The position numbers were made by a program, and so were the translations under genes. Under the pieces are notes generated by a model. The model was not told the origin of the DNA. It saw nothing but the letters and a program-made list of their open reading frames with translations, and searched no databases. A stretch of 64,000 nt of DNA from Kriegella aquimaris (GTDB lineage: Bacteria > Bacteroidota > Bacteroidia > Flavobacteriales > Flavobacteriaceae): positions 1 to 64,000 of the forward strand of contig NZ_FNGV01000010.1 of the NCBI RefSeq assembly GCF_900103215.1, given 5' to 3'. Numbering within the stretch: position 1 is the stretch's first letter; each line of letters opens with the position of its first letter. This document shows, one piece after another, positions 54,613 through 64,000 of the stretch.

Positions 54613-54983
54613 AAAACTTCTTCTTCCCTTTAAATCATATCACACAAAAATAAATCTTTTTGCGGTGACCAATATTAAAAGCTAGGTCATGGCAATTCGT
54701 TTTTTAATGCCACTCTTCCGCTGGCTTTGTTTCACTTCTGGAACAAAATCCGCAAAGATTATATATCATCCTTTACGATATATGTGGTTTCTCGTGCAGC
54801 GAGACGGCAATTGATGTAGGTATCTAAAAATGTAGCTATATCTTCATTTCCCCCTTTATTTGCGGCGTTCTTCTTAATAAATGCAGGGACCACCTAAATA
54901 CCATATTGTTTAATTCAAGGTATTGATTCAAAGAATTTTATAAAAAATATAGGTACATAATGCCGATATGTAAATATTTTTTT

Positions 54984-54991
54984 TACATTTG
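54984..54991 (+). promoter_or_regulatory. -7 promoter box of the susC operon
   Basis: TACATTTG matches TAnnTTTG exactly. The start of transcription would fall inside the palindrome that begins at 54990. No TTTG is found at the -33 spacing. Confidence 0.5.
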
Positions 54992-55025
54992 GTTCAAATA
55001 TGAAACTAGTTTCATATTTGAACCA
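54990..55025. promoter_or_regulatory. Perfect 36-bp palindrome at the susC promoter
   Basis: TGGTTCAAATATGAAACT followed by its exact reverse complement, with no spacer and no mismatch. The core TGAAACTAGTTTCA resembles operators bound by IclR-family KdgR proteins, which have GAAA and TTTC half-sites. It overlaps the end of the predicted -7 box and the start site, where a bound repressor would block transcription. In RNA it would form a strong hairpin in the leader. Confidence 0.6.
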
Positions 55026-55174
55026 TTTATTGATAATGCCAGTTCTTTTGTTTTACGATGTAGGTTAATTGAGATTTAAGTAGCCTCTTACCGTACGTTT
55101 TAAAATACATTCAAAATGATTCTATGTTTTTTCGAAATAAGAGTAGCTATAACAACTCACTTAACTTATAACCA

Positions 55175-58100
55175 ATGAAAATGAAATTTTTAAAATTCTT
55201 AAAAATGGGAGTTTTTCTTGCCATTTTTATCTTGTTTTCGAGCTATGCCCGGTCACAAGCCGTAATTACAGGAACCGTTTCTGACGAACAAGGCCCTATT
55301 CCTGGGGCGAATATTGTAGTTCAGGGAACGACTAACGGTGTAACTACCGATTTTGATGGAAACTTCAGTATCGAAGCATACCCAACGGATATACTTATAA
55401 TTTCTTATCTCGGGTATGCCACCCAAAACATCAAAGTAGGAAACCGAACTACGGTTAATGTCAGTCTACTGACCGACCAGCAGCAACTAGATGAAGTTGT
55501 GGTAATCGGTTATGGTACGCGAAGTAAAGGTACTTTGACCAGTGCAGTGGCCACAGTTGATGAGAACTATCTCGAACAACAGCCGGTATCTAACGTAAGT
55601 AAGGCCCTTCAGGGGAGTGCTTCCGGGGTTACTACCATTAGTGCGTCTACTCCTGGTGGCGATGCCGAAGTGCGCATACGGGGTATGGGCACTATTAATA
55701 ATAACGGTCCCCTTTGGGTAGTTGATGGTGTTCAAGGAGCGCAAGCGCCTCCGCCGGGGCAAATTGAATCCATACAAATCTTAAAAGATGCATCTTCTAC
55801 GGCAATTTATGGGGCTAGGGGAGCTAATGGGGTTATTCTGGTTACAACTAAAACAGGAAGAAAGAATCAGGCGGTACAATTAGATGTAAACATGAAATCG
55901 GGTATGAGTTTTTCCAATGCCAAATATGATATAATGACAGATCCACAATTGATAGGGGAGTTGTTATGGTTGGAATTGGATAATGATGGGCTGCCACAGA
56001 CCAATACACATTTTGGAAACGGTGCAACACCCGTACTCAGTGAATATTTGTTCCCCAATGGTGGAGTTTCTGGCAATGCCAATGTTAATCCCTCTCGCTA
56101 CGATCAACAAAATTATCCGATTACCAGATCAAACCCCCAAGGGACCGATTGGTTGGATGAAATATATCAGCACGGTTTAATCCAGAATTATGACTTGTCG
56201 TTGACGGGGGGCTCTGATAAAACCTCCTATTCATTTCAGGCGGGCTTTCTGGAAGAAAATGGTATACTTAAGAATACGTCATTTAATAGAATTTCTTTCC
56301 GGTCTAACGTTGATTCCAATCCTTTTGAATGGTTGAACATTGGTCAGCGTTTGGGAGTCACATACGGAGAAACTAAAGGTTGGGGTGGAAATAATTCACA
56401 TAACAATTTATTTAATCAACTCTATTTGGCTAGCCCCTTGATTCCTGTTAGGGATGTTGCTGGAAACTGGGCAGGAAGTGTTGTTGGTGGTGGTAATATT
56501 AATGATGGCCCTAATCCTGTAGGTTTTTTGGATAGACTCAAAAAGAATAGTAATAAAAAATACAATATTACGGGAAATATTTATGCCGCGATTGAACCCG
56601 TTAAAAATATAACAATCAAAACTTTGCTAGGTTATGATGTTGATTTGTTCAATAATTTCTCACCTTCTTTTGCTGCTTGGGAACAAGCAACCGGCGCTAA
56701 ATCCACTACTCTTAATGAAAGTAGTGCCAATCAAACACGTTGGAACTGGACAAATACATTTAACTATAAAAATACATTTGGAGCAGACCATAGCGTGGAT
56801 TTTCTTTTTGGTATGGAATCTTCAAGAATAGCATATAGAACTATTTCTGCTTCCAGACAGGATTACCTTTCTAATGATATTAATTTTTTAGTATTGGACG
56901 CAGGTGCTAGCAACCAGTTAAATAATGGTAGTGGATTTGCTTCTACATTGTTTTCTTATTTTTCTAGATTCAATTATGACTATGCAAAGAAATACATTTT
57001 AGACCTTACGGTAAGACGCGATGGGTCATCTCGTTTTGGTGCCGAAGATAGATATGGAATTTTTCCAGCTGCATCTTTGGGTTGGGTAGTATCAAAAGAA
57101 AATTTCTTAAGTGGTGCTGAAGATTGGCTTAGTTATTTAAAATTTAGAGCAAGTTGGGGGCAATCCGGTAATGATCAAATTGGGAATTATAACAGTTATA
57201 CAACGTATGAGTCTGATCCTGGATCGTCGTATTATGCTATTGGTGGATCAGATAATACTATTACTCAAGGGTATCAATCTAAGGCATTTGGTAACCCAAA
57301 TGCTAAATGGGAAACTACTACTTCTACGAATATTGCTTTTGATGCAACTTTGTTTAGAAAGTTAGATTTATCTGTGGATTTTTGGAAAAAGGATACTGAA
57401 GACATGTTGTTTCCCGTAGCTATCCCTCAAGTTGTGGGTGACGTAGAGGAGCCTTCAGTGAATATAGGATCGATGTCTAACAAAGGGGTAGATATATCAC
57501 TTTCGTACCGTACTTCTGCTTTAGATGATTGGTTTACGCTTGATATGTCAACCACATTTACGGCTTATAAAAATGAGGTAACCAGTCTCTCTTCAAATGA
57601 AAATGAGTTTTTGCAAGGGTTTCCTACCCGTCAGCAGATTTACACAAGAACAGAAGCAGGTCGCTCATTTCCGGAGTATTTTGGTTATGTTGTGGATGGT
57701 ATTTTTCAAACGCAAGGAGAAGCGGATGCACATGCTACTAATGGTGCTTATAATGAACCGGGTCATTTGAGAATTAGAGATGTTAATGGCGATGGGGAAA
57801 TTACACCGGAAGATCGTACATATATTGGTAATCCACATCCAGATTTTACAGCAGGTTTTCGTTTGGGCATGGGGTTTGGCAATGTTGATGTTTCAGCAAC
57901 GCTTTATGCTAGTGTAGGAAATGATTTAGCAAATTACACCAGTAGATTTACCAGGTACGGCTTGTTTAATGGTCCAAATTCATCAGATAGATTGTATAAT
58001 TCTTGGGGGAGCCCATATTTAGATGATAACAATAACGCTACTTTGCCTAAAGCGTCTACCTCCACCTCTTTTGAGCAAAACGCTTCTACCGATTACATAG

Positions 58101-58363
58101 AGGATGGTTCTTTTTTAAGAGTTCAAAATTTACAGATAGGTTATACTTTTCCTGATGGTTTAGTGGAAGATTTGCACCTTAAACATTTACAATTGTACGT
58201 AATTGGTTCTAATCTATTCACATTTACCAAATACTCAGGTTTAGATCCTGAAATTAGTGCCAAGAGAGAAAATGGCGTTCCACAAGAAATTGATAGGGGA
58301 GTTGATGTGGGCACATGGCCAATATCCAAACAAATTATGTTGGGGTTAAACATTTCTTTATAA
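55175..58363 (+). CDS. susC: SusC/RagA-type TonB-dependent outer-membrane transporter
   Basis: 1062 residues. Signal peptide (about 1-28), a carboxypeptidase-D-like domain (about 30-110, VITGTVSDEQGPIPGANIVV), a plug domain (about 120-230, LDEVVVIGYGTRSKGTLTSA, VRIRGMGTINNN, ASSTAIYGARGANGVILVTT), and a 22-strand barrel with the C-terminal family ending. It imports oligosaccharides across the outer membrane with its SusD partner encoded 19 bases downstream. The following GH117 genes suggest products of an agar- or porphyran-type galactan. The Bacteroidota-specific TonB box region is present before the plug. Confidence 0.97.
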   Translation: MKMKFLKFLKMGVFLAIFILFSSYARSQAVITGTVSDEQGPIPGANIVVQGTTNGVTTDFDGNFSIEAYPTDILIISYLGYATQNIKVGNRTTVNVSLLTDQQQLDEVVVIGYGTRSKGTLTSAVATVDENYLEQQPVSNVSKALQGSASGVTTISASTPGGDAEVRIRGMGTINNNGPLWVVDGVQGAQAPPPGQIESIQILKDASSTAIYGARGANGVILVTTKTGRKNQAVQLDVNMKSGMSFSNAKYDIMTDPQLIGELLWLELDNDGLPQTNTHFGNGATPVLSEYLFPNGGVSGNANVNPSRYDQQNYPITRSNPQGTDWLDEIYQHGLIQNYDLSLTGGSDKTSYSFQAGFLEENGILKNTSFNRISFRSNVDSNPFEWLNIGQRLGVTYGETKGWGGNNSHNNLFNQLYLASPLIPVRDVAGNWAGSVVGGGNINDGPNPVGFLDRLKKNSNKKYNITGNIYAAIEPVKNITIKTLLGYDVDLFNNFSPSFAAWEQATGAKSTTLNESSANQTRWNWTNTFNYKNTFGADHSVDFLFGMESSRIAYRTISASRQDYLSNDINFLVLDAGASNQLNNGSGFASTLFSYFSRFNYDYAKKYILDLTVRRDGSSRFGAEDRYGIFPAASLGWVVSKENFLSGAEDWLSYLKFRASWGQSGNDQIGNYNSYTTYESDPGSSYYAIGGSDNTITQGYQSKAFGNPNAKWETTTSTNIAFDATLFRKLDLSVDFWKKDTEDMLFPVAIPQVVGDVEEPSVNIGSMSNKGVDISLSYRTSALDDWFTLDMSTTFTAYKNEVTSLSSNENEFLQGFPTRQQIYTRTEAGRSFPEYFGYVVDGIFQTQGEADAHATNGAYNEPGHLRIRDVNGDGEITPEDRTYIGNPHPDFTAGFRLGMGFGNVDVSATLYASVGNDLANYTSRFTRYGLFNGPNSSDRLYNSWGSPYLDDNNNATLPKASTSTSFEQNASTDYIEDGSFLRVQNLQIGYTFPDGLVEDLHLKHLQLYVIGSNLFTFTKYSGLDPEISAKRENGVPQEIDRGVDVGTWPISKQIMLGLNISL

Positions 58364-58382
58364 TTTTTAAAAAATAGAAAAG

Positions 58383-60131
58383 ATGAAAAATGAATTTTTC
58401 GCAAATAGTTTTGCCATCTCAATTTTAATATTGATCACTTCTTGCAGTGAAGATTTTCTAGAGGAGAGTCCTGTGGGAACAGTAAACGAATTAACATTGG
58501 TTAGTGAGGAAGGAGTAAATGGGTTGCTTATAGGGGCATACTCGTTAATTGATGGATACTCTAGTAACGGCAGTCCTAACGGTGGCACAGGGGAAGCCTC
58601 TGGAACCAATTGGATTTGGGGAGACGTTCCTTCTGATGATATGCATAGAGGTGATACCAACGGTGGTTGGTCACAAATCAATGATATTGAAAGATATGAA
58701 GTAAAGTCTGATAATGAATGGTTAAGTGGTGCCTGGGGCATTAATTTTGATGGAGTAGCGCGCGCTAATGATGTTCTACGTGTTTTAGGAACGGCTGGAG
58801 ATGTGATATCGGCTGAAAAGTCTGATCAAATTGAGGCCGAAGCTAAATTTTTACGGGCATGGTTTCATTTTCAACTAAGAATTAAATTTGAAAAAGTTCC
58901 CTATATAATCGAAGATGTTGATCCGGTTTTGGTTAAAAATGATCGGGAAATTTGGGACGATATAGAAAACGATCTTCAATTTGGGATTGATCATCTGAAT
59001 CCTGCACCGTCTGAAGTCGGTAGAGCATCTCAGTGGGCAGCAATGGCATTAAAAGCGCGAGTTCATTTGTTTCAGAGCGAATTTGCTGAAGCGAAACCAC
59101 TTTTGGATAATATTATAGAAAAAGGTCCTTTTCAGTTAGAACCTCATTTTTATAACAATTTTGATGAAGAGCATCAAAATAATGGAGAAAGTATTTTTGA
59201 AATTCAATATTCAGTAAATGACGGAGCAGGTGTAGCGAATTCGGGTGTTGATCACCAGACTTTGTATCCAAATGTTGAAGGGCTTGGTTATTCCTATAGT
59301 GCACCTACTTTTGACCTTTTCAATGCGTATAAGGTAGAAGATAATGGTCTTCCGTTGTTAGATGATTTTCAGAATGACCTTCTTTTAGAGGATTACCAAG
59401 TTTCAGATACGGAAGAATTTACACCAACTAGTCATTTATTAGATCCTAGGGTTGATTGGACTATTGGAAGAAGAGGTATCCCATTTTTAGATTGGGGTCC
59501 AATGAGTGGAAGCGATTGGATGTCGGATCAATTGAACATGGGGCCTTTCATGAATAAGAAGAACATGTTTTATAAGCGTAATAGAGGTATAATTTCTACT
59601 GAGTCTGGCTATTGGGCACCAGGGGTAAACGGTAACAATTTCAGGTTGCTTAGACTTGGTCATATATTATTATGGAGGGCGGAGGTGGCGGTAGAGGAAA
59701 ATGATTTACCTACGGCTCTAGTATTGGTAAATCAAATAAGGCAGCGAGCAGCTGATGATATTGTAATGGGTAAAGTAGCAAATACTTCTTTTAAAGAAGG
59801 TGACCCTATCGTAGTAGACGAGTCACAACCCGCTGCAAATTATAAATTGGGACTCTACGATTCTTTTCCTAATGTAGCATATGCCCGAATGGCGGTAAGA
59901 CACGAAATGAGGCTTGAATTTGCCCTCGAGGGAATGCGCTTCTTCGATTTGGTAAGATGGGGAATAGCCGAAAACACTCTGAATACTTATCTGGCTAGTG
60001 AATTAAGCGATAGTAAATTGCCATGGTTGTCGGGTAGTTCTTTTACCTCGGGTAAAAATAATTATTGGCCAATTCCACAAGTACAATTGGATCTTCAGCC
60101 AGGCATCTTGACCCCAAATTCATCACTGTGA
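58383..60131 (+). CDS. susD: SusD/RagB-type glycan-binding lipoprotein
   Basis: 582 residues with lipobox LITSC (C21). The TPR-rich SusD fold shows AEAKFLRAWFHFQLRIKF, WAAMALKARVHLF and, at the C-terminus, RHEMRLEFALEGMRFFDLVRWG, all family marks. It caps the SusC transporter and binds the oligosaccharide. It lies 19 bases after susC. A gap of 294 bases separates it from the GH117 gene; this contains AT-rich sequence and no clear terminator, so read-through is possible. Confidence 0.96.
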   Translation: MKNEFFANSFAISILILITSCSEDFLEESPVGTVNELTLVSEEGVNGLLIGAYSLIDGYSSNGSPNGGTGEASGTNWIWGDVPSDDMHRGDTNGGWSQINDIERYEVKSDNEWLSGAWGINFDGVARANDVLRVLGTAGDVISAEKSDQIEAEAKFLRAWFHFQLRIKFEKVPYIIEDVDPVLVKNDREIWDDIENDLQFGIDHLNPAPSEVGRASQWAAMALKARVHLFQSEFAEAKPLLDNIIEKGPFQLEPHFYNNFDEEHQNNGESIFEIQYSVNDGAGVANSGVDHQTLYPNVEGLGYSYSAPTFDLFNAYKVEDNGLPLLDDFQNDLLLEDYQVSDTEEFTPTSHLLDPRVDWTIGRRGIPFLDWGPMSGSDWMSDQLNMGPFMNKKNMFYKRNRGIISTESGYWAPGVNGNNFRLLRLGHILLWRAEVAVEENDLPTALVLVNQIRQRAADDIVMGKVANTSFKEGDPIVVDESQPAANYKLGLYDSFPNVAYARMAVRHEMRLEFALEGMRFFDLVRWGIAENTLNTYLASELSDSKLPWLSGSSFTSGKNNYWPIPQVQLDLQPGILTPNSSL

Positions 60132-60425
60132 TGAAGTTGAATTAAACACGTGTAGGAATAAAGCGGAATTCTATGTCCTTAATTTTCAGCATGATAGCTC
60201 AGAGTTTCACTTTCATAAAAAGATAGTATTGTTTAAAGTGATAAATATAAAAATTTGGACTTATCATCTTTGCCCTAAGTAATTTACGTTACACATTGGC
60301 TAGTTTAGCTCTGGTTGGGTTCAACTGCCGAAGGTATTTATTTCTTATTTTCGATATTGAAATAAAAGTACGTAATAGGTAAAAATGTTTATCGATGTAT
60401 TTGTTTAAAATAAATAGAATAGAAA

Positions 60426-61652
60426 ATGAAGAACCAAGTCTTATGGATTACATTGAGTACAATAACATTCATGGCATCCTGTAATTCTCCTACCAAAATG
60501 GAAAACAAAGAGTCCGATTCTAATATGGAAAAACTCAAAATCACCGAAGAGCAAATCGATCATTTGGGTATAACCGATGTGAATCATCTGAGCGCCGCTT
60601 CAAAGAGGGCTCTAAAGTGGCCTATCGATTTAGGTAATGAATGGTTTATACAATTTGGCCCTCTTAAGCCTTTAAAAGGAGATTTGGCCTACGAAGAAGG
60701 AGTTGTTCGCCGTGACCCAAGTGCCTTAATCAAAGAGAATGGCAAATATTATGTATGGTATACCAAAAGCACAGGTCCGACACAGGGCTTTGGCGGTGAT
60801 ATTGAAACAGAAAAGGTGTTTCCGTGGGATCGTTGCGATATCTGGTATGCAACTTCTGAAGATGGATGGACTTGGAAAGAAGAGGGCCTCGCCGTACCCA
60901 GGGGTGAAAAAGGTGCCTATGATGACCGCTCTGTTTTTACAGTAGAAATTATGAAATGGGAAGGCAAATATTACCTCTGCTATCAAACTGTGAAATCACC
61001 TTATAATGTACGTGTAAAAAATCAAGTGGGGTTGGCATGGTCTGATTCCCCTGACGGCCCGTGGACCAAAAGCGAAGAGCCAATTTTAAGTCCTGCCGAT
61101 AATGGTATTTGGAAAGGTGAAGAACAAAACCGTTTTATGGTGGAGAAAAAAGGAGATTTTGACAGTCATAAAGTGCATGACCCTTGCATTTTGCCTTATA
61201 AAGGAAAGTTTTACCTGTACTACAAAGGGGAGCAAATGGGCGAACAGATTACTTTCGGGGGAAGGCAGATCAGACACGGTGTCGCTATTGCCGACAACCC
61301 AAAAGGCCCCTACGTAAAGTCACCCTATAACCCAATTAGTAATAGTGGTCACGAGATTTGTGTGTGGCCCTATAATGGCGGTATTGCCTCATTGATTACG
61401 ACAGATGGCCCTGAGAAAAACACGATTCAATGGGCTCCGGACGGGATTAATTTTGAAATCATGTCCGTTATACCAGGTGTAAATGCCCATGCCATCGGTT
61501 TAAATAGAACTGCAGATATAGAAAAAGAACCTACCGAAATTCTGCGGTGGGGTTTGACTCATGTCTATAATAACGGCGATTATCAAAGTATAATGCGTTT
61601 TTCCTCAGCAAGAAAAACGACCCATACCGCAAAAGGTGAATCTAAAAAATAA
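60426..61652 (+). CDS. GH117 exo-alpha-1,3-(3,6-anhydro-L-galactosidase)-like, copy 1
   Basis: 408 residues with lipobox MASC (C19). The N-terminal helical extension [11 protein letters not shown], which mediates dimers in GH117, is followed by a five-bladed propeller with VVRRDPSA (D97), KVHDPC and [10 protein letters not shown], matching the catalytic region of characterised GH117 enzymes. These release 3,6-anhydro-L-galactose or related residues from the non-reducing end of agar oligosaccharides. The GH117 family also has clades without known activity. It starts a tight group with a dehydrogenase (13-base gap) and a second GH117. Confidence 0.9.
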   Translation: MKNQVLWITLSTITFMASCNSPTKMENKESDSNMEKLKITEEQIDHLGITDVNHLSAASKRALKWPIDLGNEWFIQFGPLKPLKGDLAYEEGVVRRDPSALIKENGKYYVWYTKSTGPTQGFGGDIETEKVFPWDRCDIWYATSEDGWTWKEEGLAVPRGEKGAYDDRSVFTVEIMKWEGKYYLCYQTVKSPYNVRVKNQVGLAWSDSPDGPWTKSEEPILSPADNGIWKGEEQNRFMVEKKGDFDSHKVHDPCILPYKGKFYLYYKGEQMGEQITFGGRQIRHGVAIADNPKGPYVKSPYNPISNSGHEICVWPYNGGIASLITTDGPEKNTIQWAPDGINFEIMSVIPGVNAHAIGLNRTADIEKEPTEILRWGLTHVYNNGDYQSIMRFSSARKTTHTAKGESKK

Positions 61653-61665
61653 GAATACCAATAAA

Positions 61666-62682
61666 ATGAAAGCAACTCAATATGAAGGTAACAAGACCTT
61701 CTCAGTCATTGAAAAAGAAATTGAAGCACCTACAAAAGGTGAAGTAAGAATTAAAGTAGCGTATTCAGGCGTTTGTGGTACAGATGTACACATTTATCAT
61801 GGTATGATGGACAAACGTGTCGCGATGCCATTAACTATCGGACATGAAATGTCAGGAGTTATTGATGCCGTCGGTAAAGGTGTTACCGATTATAAGGTAG
61901 GAGATAAGGTGGTTGTTCGTCCGCTTGATGATCGTTTGGTAAAGGATTCGGACAAAGGTTTCAATCATATTTGTGAAAATCTGAAATTTATCGGTATTGA
62001 TAGCCCTGGTTCGATGCAGCAGTATTGGAATGTTCCTGAATTTGTACTTCATAAATTACGGGATGAAACCGATTTAAAACTGGCCGCATTAATTGAGCCA
62101 CTATCGGTAGCGACACATGATGTTCGCAGAAGTGGATTGGTCGCCGGTGAAACTGCTGTCGTTTTGGGTGGTGGTCCAATCGGTCTTTTAGTAGCTATGG
62201 TGGCTAAAGAAATTGGAGCTAACGTCATCGTATCCGAAGTAAATGAAAAACGTGTATCAAAGGCAAAATCATTGGGGTTGCATGCCGTAAACCCCATGAA
62301 GGTAGATTTGGTCGAATATGTAAAAGAACAGACTGATAACCGTCGGGCAGATGTTGTTTTCGAAGTTGCAGGAGTTCAAGCGGCCTTAGACGTGATGTGC
62401 GAGGTAGCAGGTATTCGGGGCAGAATTCTAATGGTAGCTATTCACGGCCAGAAGAAAGAAGTTGATTTGTTTAAGTTTTTCTGGAAGGAGCTTAGTCTGA
62501 TCGGAGCGCGCGTTTATGAAAAGGAAGATTACGAGAAATCTATTGCCCTGATAACGGCCAATGAATTACCCTTCGAAGAAATGATCACCGATGTGCAGCC
62601 GCTAAGTAACATACAAAAGGTATTCGAAAATATTGATAACAATCCTGATGGAATGAAAGTTCTGATGGACTGTCAATTGTAA
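61666..62682 (+). CDS. Zinc-type alcohol/polyol dehydrogenase (MDR family)
   Basis: About 338 residues from the ATG at 61666; an earlier ATG at 61636 lies in the GH117 gene. Catalytic zinc ligands are visible in YSGVCGTDVHIYHG (Cys) and TIGHEMSG (His, Glu); the NAD site is VLGGGPIGLL. The four-cysteine structural zinc lobe usual in sorbitol and threonine dehydrogenases is missing: the region around VRPLDDRLVKDSDKG has only one Cys. It probably oxidises or reduces a sugar or sugar acid freed by the flanking GH117 enzymes, in the cytoplasm. Together with the SDR gene at the window's end it recalls idonate/gluconate-type dehydrogenase pairs; this is inference. Confidence 0.87.
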   Translation: MKATQYEGNKTFSVIEKEIEAPTKGEVRIKVAYSGVCGTDVHIYHGMMDKRVAMPLTIGHEMSGVIDAVGKGVTDYKVGDKVVVRPLDDRLVKDSDKGFNHICENLKFIGIDSPGSMQQYWNVPEFVLHKLRDETDLKLAALIEPLSVATHDVRRSGLVAGETAVVLGGGPIGLLVAMVAKEIGANVIVSEVNEKRVSKAKSLGLHAVNPMKVDLVEYVKEQTDNRRADVVFEVAGVQAALDVMCEVAGIRGRILMVAIHGQKKEVDLFKFFWKELSLIGARVYEKEDYEKSIALITANELPFEEMITDVQPLSNIQKVFENIDNNPDGMKVLMDCQL

Positions 62683-62693
62683 TTTAAAACTTT

Positions 62694-63896
62694 ATGAGAA
62701 ATCTCTTTTTGGTGGTAGTTTTTACAGTGGCCTTGCTCAACGCGTGCAAAAATGTTTCTGAGGAAAACCGAGAAACAAAAAACAGGAACGACAGACAAGG
62801 CACAGCTGTGGATGTTGGTCTTGTGAAAAAACTCGGCATAACCAATAAAGATAGTTTAAGTGCGGCATCAAAAAGAGCCTTGGCAATGGGTTATGATGCT
62901 GGTGCGGAATGGTGGACGAGTTTTCGGCAATCTGATTTGAAAGGCGTTTTTGCCTTTGAGAAAGGTGTTGTTCGACGAGACCCAAGTGCGGTCATAAAAG
63001 TAGCCAATAGCTATTATGTGTATTACACCAAAAGTGTTGGTGATTCGTATGGGTTCCATTCGGGCGACGCTGAAAAAAAGGTATTTCCTTGGGATAAGTC
63101 CGAAGTCTGGTGCGCCAGTTCTATGGATGGGGAAACTTGGAAAGACGAAGGTTTAGCCGTTGGTCGTGGCACCCCGGGTTCGTATGATGATCGTGCCGTA
63201 TTTACGCCAGAAGTATTGGCACATGAAGAAAAGTACTATTTGGTGTACCAAACTGTAAAAGCGCCTTACGTCAATCGAGTTAAAAATGAAGTGGGTATGG
63301 CCATTGCAGATTCACCATTGGGTCCATGGAAGAAACTGCCTGCACCTATATTGCGACCTTCCGAAAATGGACAATGGTCGGGTGATGAAGATAACCGTTT
63401 CAAAGTAACCGAAAAGGGAGACTTTGATAGTCAAAAGGTACACGACCCTTGTTTGATGTTCTTCAACAATAAGTTTTACCTCTATTACAAAGGTGAGCGT
63501 ATGGGAGAGGAGCACTTTTTAGGAGGGCGTGAAATCAAATGGGGTGTGGCAATAGCCGACAAACCGGAGGGTCCCTATAAGAAATCTCCTTTCAATCCAG
63601 TGACCAATAGTGGTCATGAAGTTTGCGTTTGGCCTTACAATAATGGAATGGCTGCGATGTTGACCTCCGATGGTCCAGAGAACAATACCATACAATGGTC
63701 GGCTGACGGGATCAATTTTGAAATAAAATCACACATTGGAGGGCGTACCAAACCACCACATGCGGCAGGTATCGTGCGTTCGTTGAACCATGAAAAAAGT
63801 CCCCTTGCAGCTTTGGAATGGGGCTTATGTTTTGATCATAAAGAGGGTTGGGACTATATTAGAAAGTTCGAAGCTTATGTGCGCAACGCAGACTGA
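62694..63896 (+). CDS. GH117 exo-alpha-1,3-(3,6-anhydro-L-galactosidase)-like, copy 2
   Basis: 400 residues with lipobox LNAC (C18). Same plan as copy 1: helical LSAASKRAL, then VVRRDPSA (D96), KVHDPC and [10 protein letters not shown]. The two are clearly homologous but differ along their whole length, so they are old paralogues with probably different specificity. In copy 2 the segment after [11 protein letters not shown] and the end ([12 protein letters not shown]) differ from copy 1. It lies 11 bases after the dehydrogenase gene and 38 bases before the SDR gene. Confidence 0.9.
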   Translation: MRNLFLVVVFTVALLNACKNVSEENRETKNRNDRQGTAVDVGLVKKLGITNKDSLSAASKRALAMGYDAGAEWWTSFRQSDLKGVFAFEKGVVRRDPSAVIKVANSYYVYYTKSVGDSYGFHSGDAEKKVFPWDKSEVWCASSMDGETWKDEGLAVGRGTPGSYDDRAVFTPEVLAHEEKYYLVYQTVKAPYVNRVKNEVGMAIADSPLGPWKKLPAPILRPSENGQWSGDEDNRFKVTEKGDFDSQKVHDPCLMFFNNKFYLYYKGERMGEEHFLGGREIKWGVAIADKPEGPYKKSPFNPVTNSGHEVCVWPYNNGMAAMLTSDGPENNTIQWSADGINFEIKSHIGGRTKPPHAAGIVRSLNHEKSPLAALEWGLCFDHKEGWDYIRKFEAYVRNAD

Positions 63897-63934
63897 ACCT
63901 TGACTAAAAATTAGAAACTTGTAAATAAAATACA

Positions 63935-64000
63935 ATGAGCATTTTGAACAAATTCAATCTTAAAGGAAAAACGGCCTTGGTTACCGGTTGTAAACGTGGA
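63935..64000 (+). CDS. SDR-family dehydrogenase (5' part)
   Basis: Twenty-two residues are visible, MSILNKFNLKGKTALVTG and four more, ending in the Gly-rich Rossmann motif TGCKRG of classical short-chain dehydrogenases. The beginning resembles 2-deoxy-D-gluconate 3-dehydrogenase / gluconate 5-dehydrogenase proteins. It continues the GH117-dehydrogenase-GH117 operon. The substrate cannot be judged from this fragment. Confidence 0.8.
   Translation, partial: MSILNKFNLKGKTALVTGCKRG

Larger units (their letters stand above)
54613..55174. other. Regulatory region between iclR-family gene and susC
   Basis: 562 bases with no gene. It contains the predicted susC promoter and the 36-bp palindrome listed separately, then a leader of about 170 bases. 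I see no complete terminator for the IclR gene. Confidence 0.5.

Overview
The window looks like a chromosomal stretch from a marine Bacteroidota bacterium, most likely a flavobacterium. The evidence is a SusC/SusD pair, a hybrid two-component regulator, promoter elements matching the Bacteroidota TAnnTTTG -7 box, two formylglycine sulfatases and two GH117 enzymes (a family known from red-algal galactan use). Most genes are AT-rich. The first 440 bases (end of a sugar kinase) are visibly more GC-rich. Nearly every gene concerns polysaccharide breakdown or sugar catabolism.

Layout. (A) 1-3672, plus strand: 2-keto-3-deoxysugar module with KDG kinase (partial), a PPi-type phosphofructokinase, KDPG aldolase and an Nramp-fold transporter lacking the usual metal motifs. 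(B) 3673-4655: gene-free seam with a tRNA 3'-end-like remnant followed by a terminator. (C) 4656-7337: cytoplasmic GH63-like glucosidase. (D) 7361-13536, minus strand: a response regulator followed by three tandem copies of a membrane-PAS sensor kinase, the last truncated before its kinase domain. (E) 13945-22004, minus strand: secreted hydrolase operon with three DUF1593 proteins, an esterase, a GH140-type (apiosidase-like) enzyme and a pectate-lyase-like protein. (F) 22163-34016, plus strand: DeoR regulator, sugar isomerase, split transketolase, ribose-type ABC importer with DUF2291, FGGY kinase, then GH127. (G) 34062-36983, minus strand: sulfatase and alginate-lyase-like protein. (H) 37378-51074, plus strand: hybrid two-component regulator, a planctomycete-type cytochrome module (DUF1549/DUF1553, DUF1501, membrane cytochrome), GH110 and a sulfatase. 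(I) 51202-53530, minus strand: polysaccharide deacetylase and a sorbosone-dehydrogenase-like protein. (J) 53821 to the end, plus strand: IclR regulator, SusC, SusD, GH117, zinc alcohol dehydrogenase, GH117, and the start of an SDR dehydrogenase.

The most interesting unit is E+F. The two operons diverge from one 158-bp region in which a -7 box on each strand flanks three exact-phase 10-bp repeats, a plausible DeoR operator. Gene content (GH140-type hydrolase; isomerase, FGGY kinase and two-subunit transketolase; monosaccharide ABC importer) fits the transketolase route for D-apiose, in which apiose becomes apulose, then apulose 4-phosphate, then DHAP plus xylulose 5-phosphate. A pectate-lyase-like protein and an esterase beside it suggest an apiose-bearing pectin such as seagrass apiogalacturonan or RG-II. 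This is inference from families and synteny. The triplicated DUF1593 proteins, with a nucleoside-hydrolase-like fold, are then candidates for a new secreted furanosidase activity. Second in interest is the cytochrome module in H, placed between a polysaccharide-sensing regulator and GH110/sulfatase genes. Third is a perfect 36-bp palindrome over the predicted susC start site next to the IclR gene.
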